This document shows positions 7,738-13,044 of a stretch of 13,044 bases of DNA, one piece after another. The notes beneath the pieces were generated by a model. It was given only the letters and a program-made list of their open reading frames with translations. It was not told the origin of the DNA and ran no database searches. Location: contig DEKJ01000003.1 in NCBI GenBank assembly GCA_002353825.1, positions 156,365 through 169,408 on the forward strand, written 5' to 3'. Made by a program: the position numbers and the translations under genes. This stretch comes from Prevotella sp. UBA2725. Its GTDB lineage: Bacteria > Bacteroidota > Bacteroidia > Bacteroidales > Bacteroidaceae. Each line of letters starts with the position of its first letter. Within the stretch, counting starts at the first letter, position 1.

Positions 7738-8361
7738 ATGCAAGAACTACATATCATGCAGATCGGTGACGTACTTGTGTCGCCGGATTTCATCACAGAA
7801 TATTTCTGCTGTGACCTCTCCAAATGTAAAGGCGTATGCTGTGTCGAAGGCGATGCGGGTGCTCCTGTGACGCTCGATGAGATCGGTGCTATGGAGGATA
7901 ACCTCGATGCTGTGTGGAGCGAGCTGTCAGCTTCTGCTCAGAGCGTTATCGACAAACAAGGCGTGGCTTATACAGACAATGACGGGGACCTCGTGACGAG
8001 TATCGTGGGAAAGAAAGACTGTGTGTTCACGTGCTACCATGATATCAAGGACTTCAACAGTGGCGAGACCATTCCAAACTGTTGTCTATGTGCTTTTGAG
8101 CGCGCTTATCGTGCAGGTCGTATCAAATGGTGCAAGCCTATCTCCTGTGCGCTTTATCCGATTCGCGAGAAGAAGTTCAGTATGGGGCTTGTGGGTATCA
8201 ATTATAACCGTTGGGATGTCTGTCGTGATGCTGTGGTATTGGGTAAGAAACTTGGCATCCGCGTTTATCAGTTCTTGAAAGAGCCGCTGATCAGAAGGTT
8301 TGGAGAAGCGTGGTATAAGGAGTTGGAGGAAGTGGCTTCCCTAATTCTCAAGGAAGATTAG
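7738..8361 (+). CDS. DUF3109 family cysteine-rich protein
   Basis: This 207-residue protein has no signal peptide and 13 cysteines, grouped as CCDLSKCKGVCC (Cys24, 25, 30, 34, 35), CVFTC (95, 99), CCLC (115, 116, 118), WCKPISC (132, 137) and Cys162. The layout matches DUF3109, a Bacteroidetes family related to the YkgJ-type Cys clusters thought to bind zinc or an Fe-S cluster; metal binding is inferred from the cysteines. The start at 7738 is one base after the ung stop; a second Met at residue 7 (7756) is possible. The repeated neighbour relation to a DNA-repair gene is not evidence of function by itself. Transcription runs into a hairpin-rich repeat region shared with the convergent AraC gene. 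Confidence 0.88.
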   Translation: MQELHIMQIGDVLVSPDFITEYFCCDLSKCKGVCCVEGDAGAPVTLDEIGAMEDNLDAVWSELSASAQSVIDKQGVAYTDNDGDLVTSIVGKKDCVFTCYHDIKDFNSGETIPNCCLCAFERAYRAGRIKWCKPISCALYPIREKKFSMGLVGINYNRWDVCRDAVVLGKKLGIRVYQFLKEPLIRRFGEAWYKELEEVASLILKED

Positions 8362-8423
8362 GTTCCTTCAGCTTTTGGGGTTGATAAGTGCAATACAGCC
8401 TCGAAGAGGCTGGCTTTGCATAA

Positions 8424-8457
8424 CCCCAGGCAAGGAGCGTAGCGACGCAGCCTGGGG
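8424..8457 (+). repeat. 34-bp stem-loop module, forward copy
   Basis: Arms CCCCAGGC and GCCTGGGG enclose AAGGAGCGTAGCGACGCA, itself able to form the inner stem GCGT-AGCG-ACGC. It is the reverse complement of 8621-8654 with one mismatch in 34. Confidence 0.85.
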
Positions 8458-8620
8458 AGTGTTAGGATGGAGTTGTGACACTTGATCTTCTGCCTCGAAG
8501 AGGCAGACTGCACGAAGTGCGCTATGTCTCTGAAGGTTTTATCATACGCCAAAATAGCGCGCCAAGGCGCAGTCAGCCTCTCCGAGGCTGGACGTCAGGT
8601 ATGCAAGCATCGTCTAAAAT

Positions 8621-8654
8621 CCCCAGGCTGCGTCGCTGCGCTCCTTGCCTGGGG
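8621..8654 (-). repeat. 34-bp stem-loop module, inverted copy
   Basis: This is the reverse complement of 8424-8457 except for one base in the inner loop (A to G). The identity continues outward through GGGGTTATGCA. The pair could form a long intramolecular stem enclosing 8458-8620. Confidence 0.85.
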
Positions 8655-8711
8655 TTATGCAGAGTGTGCCTCTCCGAGGCACTCATCAACCCGAAAAGCT
8701 GATGAACTCGA

Positions 8712-9587
8712 TTAATGTTTTCGGTATTCTTTCGGCGACACTCCCGCATGCTGCTTGAAGTATTTGCCGAGGAAACTCTGGTTGGGGAAATGCATCTGCT
8801 CCGCTATCTCCTTGATAGATAGCGGACTCGTACGGAGCAGGACGCGAAGCTCCAGCATCACATAACTGTCGATCCATTCGCCCGGCGTCTGACGGCTCAC
8901 CTTGCGGATCGTTTCAGAGAGATATTTAGGCGTGATATGCATCTGCAGGGCATACCAGGTCACGCGCCGCTCGGTCTTGAAGTGCTTCTCTACAAGCTCA
9001 ATGAACTGCATGAAGATCTCTTCATTGCGTGTGTTCTTCTCATCCTCATTATTGAATACCTTCCAGAAGATATTGCCGGCATCGTAGAGGAAAGCCTGAA
9101 TCAGCGCTTTTACGGTATCCTTGCGGAACCGGTGCGTGGTCTCGCTGATCTTCTGACGTATAAGCAGATAGAAGCCAAGGATGCTCCGGGCTTCCTGACG
9201 GTCCATACTGAAGACAGGATGGAGACGGGAGAACAGGAAGATGGAGGAGAGGTCGTGCATTCCGGTGAGCACTTCCTGTGCATATTGCTGTGACATGAAC
9301 ACTGTACGGCCTTCACAGTCGTCGCTCAGTTTGATATTACTGATAACCTGTCCTACACTCATGATGATACAATGGCCGGCATCCACGCGTTGCGGGATCG
9401 TGTCGATGTCGTAGCTCACGGATCCCTTGTCGCAGAAAGCAAAGACGAAGCATCCCAGTCGTTTGGCTTCTCCGGGGAGAACCATCGACTTGACATCATC
9501 GATCAGTGCAAGGTCGTCACCGAGGTTCAGACACGATGAGGCTTGCTTAATACTCGCTATCGTTATAATCGGCATTTCATTGTTCAT
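8712..9587 (-). CDS. AraC-family transcriptional regulator
   Basis: The N-terminal about 150 residues resemble a cupin-like sensing domain (CFVFAFCDKGSVSYDID...VDAGHCIIM). The last about 90 residues contain the two helix-turn-helix motifs of the AraC/XylS fold: WYALQMHITPKYLSETIRK and IKEIAEQMHFPNQSFLGKYF, ending VSPKEYRKH. The length of 291 is normal. Inducer and targets are unknown; AraC proteins of this type in Bacteroidales often control carbohydrate or stress genes. The gene lies 28 bp downstream of the rhamnosidase-N-like gene on the same strand and I see no TAnnTTTG promoter in the gap, so it may be transcribed with it. Its 3' end runs into the composite hairpin element. Confidence 0.93.
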   Translation of the reverse strand: MNNEMPIITIASIKQASSCLNLGDDLALIDDVKSMVLPGEAKRLGCFVFAFCDKGSVSYDIDTIPQRVDAGHCIIMSVGQVISNIKLSDDCEGRTVFMSQQYAQEVLTGMHDLSSIFLFSRLHPVFSMDRQEARSILGFYLLIRQKISETTHRFRKDTVKALIQAFLYDAGNIFWKVFNNEDEKNTRNEEIFMQFIELVEKHFKTERRVTWYALQMHITPKYLSETIRKVSRQTPGEWIDSYVMLELRVLLRTSPLSIKEIAEQMHFPNQSFLGKYFKQHAGVSPKEYRKH

Positions 9588-9615
9588 CGTTTGTCGTAAT
9601 TAATAATGCAATATT

Positions 9616-10545
9616 CTAATAATGTATACTCTCGTTGGGCTCGATGCTCACGGCTTCGATGTTCGTGATGCGTTGCCGCTTGCCTTCCACACTTATTCCG
9701 TTTGTGAAAGAGACGCCGAACACAGGGAAGACTTGCTCATCAAAAGTACCGTTGCAGATATAAAGCACGTTGCCGATCCTTATCTTCTCACCGCGTCTTG
9801 CTTCTCTTAACGTAGCGCGGAAGAAGCCGTAGAAAGGATGGGAGGCAGGAATGTTGTTGCTAAGAATATCATCTGCATCTCTTGAATCAATATGGTTGAT
9901 GCGTGGGGCAATGGGCTTGGCTTCATAATCTATAGGAATTGCAGAGCTATCTTCCGTGGCGTGTGCCCACAAAGCTAAATCATTGATAGTCGCTGCTTTC
10001 CAAGGATTGTCGTGCTCCCTGCCGTCGATTATCTCCAACCCTTCAGGACTGAGTCGGGAGTTAGCTTCACGGCAGAGCCAAGAGGCATCAGTGGAGTAGG
10101 CAAATGACTTGCCTCTATGATCTTTACCCCAAAAGCTTATTGCAATTTGCTTTTGTTGCTTGGTTGTTGAAGTTCGTGCGGGGGAATAGAGAATAGCTAC
10201 AACGTTGCTGTCGGATTGCAAATAAGGTGTGGCATCGAAGGTAAAATCAGCAGCTTTGTTGTCTTTTTGGTTGCGTAAAGGAAGAAAAGGGGCTGTACCG
10301 ACCTTGCATTCGTTAATATAGACTTTGCAATAACCTGTGGTAGAAATGGTTATTGTTGCTCTCTTTGGTCTGCCCTCAAAAAGATAAAGCTTGCGGAAAT
10401 AGATACGCGAGAGACTGTCGGCTTGTGGAGCGGAGATCCAATACGCTTTGCACGGGGGTGCAAAGCTAATTAATAAAGAATAAAGAATAAAGAATACATG
10501 GCAACACTGTGAGAACGGATTCTTACTGTGGCTTTCTGTATTCAT
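9616..10545 (-). CDS. Exported protein resembling only the N-terminal domain of alpha-L-rhamnosidases
   Basis: A signal peptide is predicted by eye: hydrophobic VFFILYSLLISFA (about residues 17-29), probable cleavage after PCKA (about 34). The mature protein starts YWISAPQADSLSRIYFRKLYL, followed by TISTTGYCKVYINECKVG, ATPYLQSDSNVVAILY and so on. This pattern recalls the beta-sandwich N-terminal domain of bacterial GH78 alpha-L-rhamnosidases. At 309 residues it lacks a catalytic barrel, so it is either a binding protein or a remnant; enzyme activity should not be assumed. No other Met follows the first, so alternative starts would have to be non-ATG. The gene is 51 bp downstream of gyrB on the same strand. 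Its start codon and signal sequence lie in a heptanucleotide inverted repeat. Family assignment is tentative. Confidence 0.75.
   Translation of the reverse strand: MNTESHSKNPFSQCCHVFFILYSLLISFAPPCKAYWISAPQADSLSRIYFRKLYLFEGRPKRATITISTTGYCKVYINECKVGTAPFLPLRNQKDNKAADFTFDATPYLQSDSNVVAILYSPARTSTTKQQKQIAISFWGKDHRGKSFAYSTDASWLCREANSRLSPEGLEIIDGREHDNPWKAATINDLALWAHATEDSSAIPIDYEAKPIAPRINHIDSRDADDILSNNIPASHPFYGFFRATLREARRGEKIRIGNVLYICNGTFDEQVFPVFGVSFTNGISVEGKRQRITNIEAVSIEPNESIHY
10475..10497 (+). repeat. Heptanucleotide tandem repeat (AAAGAAT x3) inside the signal-peptide region
   Basis: Three perfect copies of AAAGAAT (10475-10495) read as TATTCTT-type repeats on the coding minus strand and encode much of the hydrophobic core (FFILYSLL) of the signal peptide. 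Because the unit is 7 bp, gain or loss of one copy would shift the frame. Confidence 0.8.
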
Positions 10546-10560
10546 TATTCTTTATTCTTT
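10475..10560 (-). promoter_or_regulatory. AT-rich stem-loop enclosing the start codon of the 10545-9616 gene
   Basis: The 23-bp arms 10475-10497 and 10538-10560 are complementary at 22 of 23 positions, with a loop of 40 nt. On the message, the 5' arm carries AAAGAATAAAGAATAATG including the ATG at 10545-10543. If formed, the hairpin would hide the start codon. A regulatory role is inferred. Confidence 0.55.
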
Positions 10561-10568
10561 CTTCTTTA

Positions 10569-10590
10569 GCATCGCGCCCAAGCGCGATGC
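10569..10590 (-). terminator. Hairpin downstream of gyrB, possible terminator or processing stem
   Basis: A perfect 9-bp stem GCATCGCGC / GCGCGATGC with a 4-nt loop begins 6 bp after the gyrB stop. On the minus strand it is followed by an A-rich stretch, not a T-tract, so it is not a classical intrinsic terminator. It may instead protect the gyrB 3' end or only partly reduce read-through. Confidence 0.45.
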
Positions 10591-10596
10591 GTAACA

Positions 10597-12570
10597 TTAT
10601 GCATCAATGTTTGCGTAGGCTGCATTCTCCTCGATGAACTCACGGCGAGGCTCTACGTCGTCGCCCATGAGCATAGAGAAGATCTCGTCAGCCTCGGCTG
10701 CATTCTCAATCGTTACCTGCTTCAACAGGCGGGTCTTAGGATCCATGGTTGTCTCCCAAAGCTGCTCAGGGTTCATCTCACCAAGTCCTTTGTAGCGCTG
10801 GGTGTGGATGCTTGTACCCTCCTGACCATTTCCGTACTTGTCGAGGAAAGCCTGACGCTGCTGGTCGTTATAGCAGTATTGAGAGATCTTGTTCTTGTAA
10901 GTGCACTTGTAGAGTGGGGGAGTAGCGATGTAAAGATGTCCCTCCTCAATGACCTTCGGCATGAAGCGGAAGAAGAGTGTCATGATCAGGGTGTCGATGT
11001 GAGAACCATCGACATCGGCATCGGTCATGATGATGATCTTGTCGTAGCGCAGTTTGTCGATATTAGCCTCGCGGTCATCCTCACCGTCTACACCGAAGCG
11101 CACACCGATACTCTGGATGATGTTCATCACTGACTCAGCCTCAAACACGCGGTGCCATTGTACCTTCTCCACGTTCAGGATCTTACCACGAAGCGGGAGG
11201 ATAGCCTGCGTGTAACGGTCGCGACCCTGCTTGGCGGAACCACCTGCTGAGTCACCCTCGACGAGGAAGATCTCACATTGCTTCGGATCTCTGTTGGAGC
11301 AGTCAGCAAGCTTGCCGGGCAGTCCGCTGCCGCTCATCACGCTCTTGCGCTGTACGCTCTCACGAGCCTTGCGTGCTGCGATACGAGCCGTAGCAGCAAG
11401 GATAACCTTCTCACAGATCTTATGAGCTTCATCGGGATGCTCCTCGAGATAGTTGGTCAGCGCCTCACCTACAGCCTGGTTCACGGCACCCGTTACCTCA
11501 CTGTTACCGAGCTTCGTCTTTGTCTGACCCTCAAACTGAGGCTCAGCAACCTTGATGCTGATGACGGCTGTCAGACCTTCGCGGAAGTCCTCGCCGGCAA
11601 CCTCAATCTTTGCCTTCTCAATCTGCTTCTTGATCTGCGGATCGGTGTCAGCATAGTTCTTCAATACACGGGTCAATGCCATGCGGAAACCGGTGACATG
11701 TGTACCGCCCTCGATGGTGTTGATATTGTTGACGTAAGAATGGAGGTTCTCCGAGTAGTCGGTATTGTACATGATAGCCACCTCGATAGGCACACCCTGC
11801 TTCTCGGTCTTGAGATAGATGACATCGTCGAAGAGGTGCTGGCGGTGACGGTCGATGTAGCGCACGAACTCTTTCAGTCCATCCTTGGCATGGAACACTT
11901 CCTGACGTGTCTTGCCGGTCTCAGGATCGGGACGGAGGTCCGTGAGCGTGATCTTGATGCCTGCGTTCAGATAGGCGAGCTCACGCATACGGCGGGCTAC
12001 GATGTCCCACTGGAAGGTTGTTGTTGTGAAGATCGTCGGGTCCGGCCAGAACTGCTGGCGCGTACCACGCTTTGTCGTCTCGCCGATGATCTTTACGGGA
12101 TAGAGGGGCTTGCCTTTCTCGTATTCCTGCTGATAGATATGACCATCACGGAAGACCTGCGACTTCATGTGTGTGGAAAGAGCGTTGACACAGCTCACAC
12201 CCACACCATGCAGACCACCGGACACTTTGTAAGAGTTCTTATCGAACTTACCACCGGCGTGCAGCACAGTCATGACAACCTCGAGGGCTGACTTATGCAG
12301 CTTCTTGTGCTCATCAACAGGGATACCACGACCGTTATCTTCCACGGTGCAGCTGCCATCGGCATTGATAGTTACTTCCACTTCCGTGCAGTAGCCAGCC
12401 ATAGCCTCGTCGATACAGTTGTCTACGGTCTCATTGATAAGGTGATGGAGACCTTTCTCGGAGATGTCACCGATATACATGGCCGGGCGTTTGCGCACGG
12501 CTTCCAAACCCTCTAATACTTGAATGTTAGAGGCTGAATAGTTATCTTCAGGATTCTGATTTTCTGCCAT
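10597..12570 (-). CDS. gyrB: DNA gyrase subunit B
   Basis: This is the ATPase subunit of the A2B2 type II topoisomerase that introduces negative supercoils. The GHKL ATPase domain shows ETVDNCIDEA with catalytic Glu47 and Asn51, DNGRGIP (78-84) and GGLHGVGVSCVNALS (118-132). The transducer lysine loop QTK is at 349-351. The TOPRIM domain has EGDSAGGSAKQGRDR (from Glu438), ILNVEK and the metal-binding DADVDGSH (517-524), followed by QRYKGLGEMNPEQLWETTMDP near the C-terminus. The length of 657 is normal for gyrases without the extra insertion of some proteobacterial enzymes, and the sequence looks intact. The KLHKSALEVVMTVLHAGGKF and GGLHGVG features favour GyrB over ParE, though these paralogues are close. 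A promoter-like motif lies about 25 bp upstream of the start. Confidence 0.97.
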   Translation of the reverse strand: MAENQNPEDNYSASNIQVLEGLEAVRKRPAMYIGDISEKGLHHLINETVDNCIDEAMAGYCTEVEVTINADGSCTVEDNGRGIPVDEHKKLHKSALEVVMTVLHAGGKFDKNSYKVSGGLHGVGVSCVNALSTHMKSQVFRDGHIYQQEYEKGKPLYPVKIIGETTKRGTRQQFWPDPTIFTTTTFQWDIVARRMRELAYLNAGIKITLTDLRPDPETGKTRQEVFHAKDGLKEFVRYIDRHRQHLFDDVIYLKTEKQGVPIEVAIMYNTDYSENLHSYVNNINTIEGGTHVTGFRMALTRVLKNYADTDPQIKKQIEKAKIEVAGEDFREGLTAVISIKVAEPQFEGQTKTKLGNSEVTGAVNQAVGEALTNYLEEHPDEAHKICEKVILAATARIAARKARESVQRKSVMSGSGLPGKLADCSNRDPKQCEIFLVEGDSAGGSAKQGRDRYTQAILPLRGKILNVEKVQWHRVFEAESVMNIIQSIGVRFGVDGEDDREANIDKLRYDKIIIMTDADVDGSHIDTLIMTLFFRFMPKVIEEGHLYIATPPLYKCTYKNKISQYCYNDQQRQAFLDKYGNGQEGTSIHTQRYKGLGEMNPEQLWETTMDPKTRLLKQVTIENAAEADEIFSMLMGDDVEPRREFIEENAAYANIDA

Positions 12571-12593
12571 TTCTTATAGCTTCGTTTTACCAT

Positions 12594-12602
12594 GCAAAGG
12601 TA
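12594..12602 (-). promoter_or_regulatory. Bacteroidetes-type -7 element of gyrB
   Basis: On the minus strand the sequence reads TACCTTTGC, a good match to TAnnTTTGC. It ends about 23 bp before the gyrB ATG, giving a leader of perhaps 15-20 nt. No clear TTTG -33 box at 19-21 bp. Confidence 0.6.
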
Positions 12603-12637
12603 CGAAAAAAGTGGCGAACGAGCTAATGTTTTAGGAT

Positions 12638-12663
12638 AAAAAACGAAGTTATTAAGATAACTC
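12638..12663 (-). terminator. Weak intrinsic terminator after the small membrane protein
   Basis: On the minus strand GAGTTAT-CTTA-ATAACTT forms a 6-7 bp stem directly after the TAA of the 33-residue ORF, followed three bases later by TTTTTT. The stem is short and AT-rich, so termination may be partial. Confidence 0.5.
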
Positions 12664-12765
12664 TTAGCTATTCATTTTAGCCTTTCTCTTATCCTCGTGG
12701 TTAGAATAAAGCAGAATGATTAACCCCAACAATGCTACCGCGGCTGAAGTAATTATTGCTCCCAT
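12664..12765 (-). CDS. Predicted 33-residue single-span membrane protein
   Basis: The ATG at 12765-12763 opens a 33-codon frame ending TAA at 12664. The protein begins MGAIITSAAVALLGLIILLY, one uninterrupted transmembrane segment (about residues 3-20), followed by a charged cytosol-type tail SNHEDKRKAKMNS. The high hydrophobicity followed by positive residues is what a small inner-membrane protein looks like; I do not recognise a family. Support for it being real comes from a full consensus promoter about 80 bp upstream (TTTG-20 bp-TATTTTTGC) and a hairpin with T-tract at its end, so it may be its own transcript. It precedes gyrB by about 94 bp. Being so short, chance remains possible. Confidence 0.6.
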   Translation of the reverse strand: MGAIITSAAVALLGLIILLYSNHEDKRKAKMNS

Positions 12766-12844
12766 AATATTTTATTTCTTTTTATTGTCTTTGTCCATTT
12801 TTACTAATCTCACTTCTTTTCTCTTTTTGCCTACTATCCATGCT

Positions 12845-12877
12845 GCAAAAATAAGTATATTATTTCATATTTACAAA
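12845..12877 (-). promoter_or_regulatory. Full consensus Bacteroidetes promoter for the small membrane protein
   Basis: On the minus strand TTTG (12877-12874), a 20-bp spacer and TATTTTTGC (12853-12845) match both the -33 and -7 consensus with canonical spacing. Expected transcription start is near 12838, giving a leader of about 70-75 nt. This is the best promoter in the window. Confidence 0.7.
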
Positions 12878-12957
12878 GAATAGAGAGATTATTTTGAAAG
12901 GCTGTTGGAAAATAATGCGACCTGTACGGTTGAATCTCATTCTTTCTGTTTGGGACA

Positions 12958-13024
12958 GTGCCTCGGAGAGGCACACTCTTCATAACCCCAGACTAAAGGA
13001 GCGATAGACACTGCAGTCTGGGGG
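12958..13024 (+). repeat. Third copy of the composite hairpin element
   Basis: It starts with the hairpin GTGCCTC-GGA-GAGGCAC (12958-12974), continues with ACTCTTCATAACCCCA and a second stem-loop with arms CCCCAGACT and AGTCTGGGG (12986-13023). The first about 34 bp match the reverse complement of the copy at 8621-8685 almost exactly. The stem arms differ from CCCCAGGC/GCCTGGGG but remain complementary. Bases 12878-12957, between this copy and the promoter, show nothing I can name. Confidence 0.8.
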
Positions 13025-13044
13025 TTACGGAATAGGAGCTGCTT

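Larger units (their letters stand above)
8368..8704. repeat. Hairpin-rich composite element, approx. 337-bp imperfect inverted repeat between convergent genes
   Basis: This region fills the whole gap between the DUF3109 and AraC stops; no protein-coding gene is seen in it. The outer arms match in inverted orientation: TCAGCTTTTGGGGTTGATAA (8368 on) against the complement of 8684-8704, then a short hairpin, then GCATAACCCC and a 34-bp stem-loop. Hairpins with a GCCTC-nnn-GAGGC core occur at 8396-8412, 8489-8507, 8574-8590 and 8666-8682. Smaller ones are GCAC-GAA-GTGC (8510-8520) and GCGCCAAGGCGC (8559-8570). Being between converging genes, it could act as a bidirectional transcription stop. 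A further copy lies at 12958-13024. Confidence 0.85.

Noticed and set aside
8475..8715. 75-77-codon plus-strand frames in the hairpin region
   Set aside because: They are made of translated repeat hairpins, overlap each other in different frames, and have no homology-like features.
11278..12291. 337-codon open frame antisense to gyrB
   Set aside because: It lies wholly inside gyrB on the opposite strand, has Leu/Thr-rich composition typical of a reverse-complement shadow, and no domain. gyrB is unmistakable.
12784..12841. Leader peptide-like 19-codon minus-strand ORF (MDSRQKEKRSE...) ahead of the small membrane protein
   Set aside because: Its ATG falls almost at the predicted transcription start, and the Lys/Arg/Glu-rich sequence is what AT-rich leader DNA yields by chance. 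Not enough support.

Overview
The window looks like a chromosomal segment from a Prevotella-type member of the Bacteroidales. The evidence is the Bacteroidetes promoter signature (TAnnTTTGC at 1094, 5768, 12602 and 12853, the last with a TTTG box 20 bp upstream), the general absence of strong Shine-Dalgarno sequences, a secreted M6 protease ending in a short C-terminal module of the type common in this phylum, a DUF3109 protein, and several families of GC-rich palindromic intergenic repeats. This assignment is inferred from content, not from a database match.

Layout. 1-1026 is the 3' end of an AAA-ATPase-like/PD-(D/E)XK protein. 1146-3227 holds a second, unrelated P-loop ATPase and a DMT/EamA transporter, 12 bp apart and probably co-transcribed. 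3305-5605 is a secreted M6 metalloprotease. 5784-8361 is a forward cluster: exported SGNH/GDSL hydrolase, uracil-DNA glycosylase (ung) and a cysteine-rich DUF3109 protein. The remaining genes lie on the minus strand and converge on that cluster: gyrB (12570-10597), an exported protein resembling only the N-terminal domain of alpha-L-rhamnosidases (10545-9616), and an AraC-family regulator (9587-8712). Upstream of gyrB is an untracked 33-residue single-span membrane protein (12765-12664) with its own consensus promoter and a weak terminator.

The unusual content is the repeat DNA. (1) A CCCTCCCC...GGGGAGGG element occurs twice in opposite orientation. One copy supplies the last residues and stop codon of the transporter. 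The other sits in frame in the signal-peptide region of the protease as two 39-bp (13-codon) units. (2) A 22-bp tandem array lies upstream of the SGNH hydrolase, with a 9-bp direct repeat on each side. (3) A hairpin-rich element fills the gap between the convergent DUF3109 and AraC genes as a roughly 337-bp inverted repeat. A third copy at the right edge of the window carries compensatory stem changes. (4) An AT-rich inverted repeat built from heptanucleotides sequesters the start codon of the rhamnosidase-like gene and also encodes its signal-peptide core.

No single metabolic pathway links the genes. The window is mostly housekeeping and surface/secreted functions. The best candidates for something little described are the protein-invading palindromic repeat, the covarying hairpin family and the start-codon hairpin with slippage-prone repeats.
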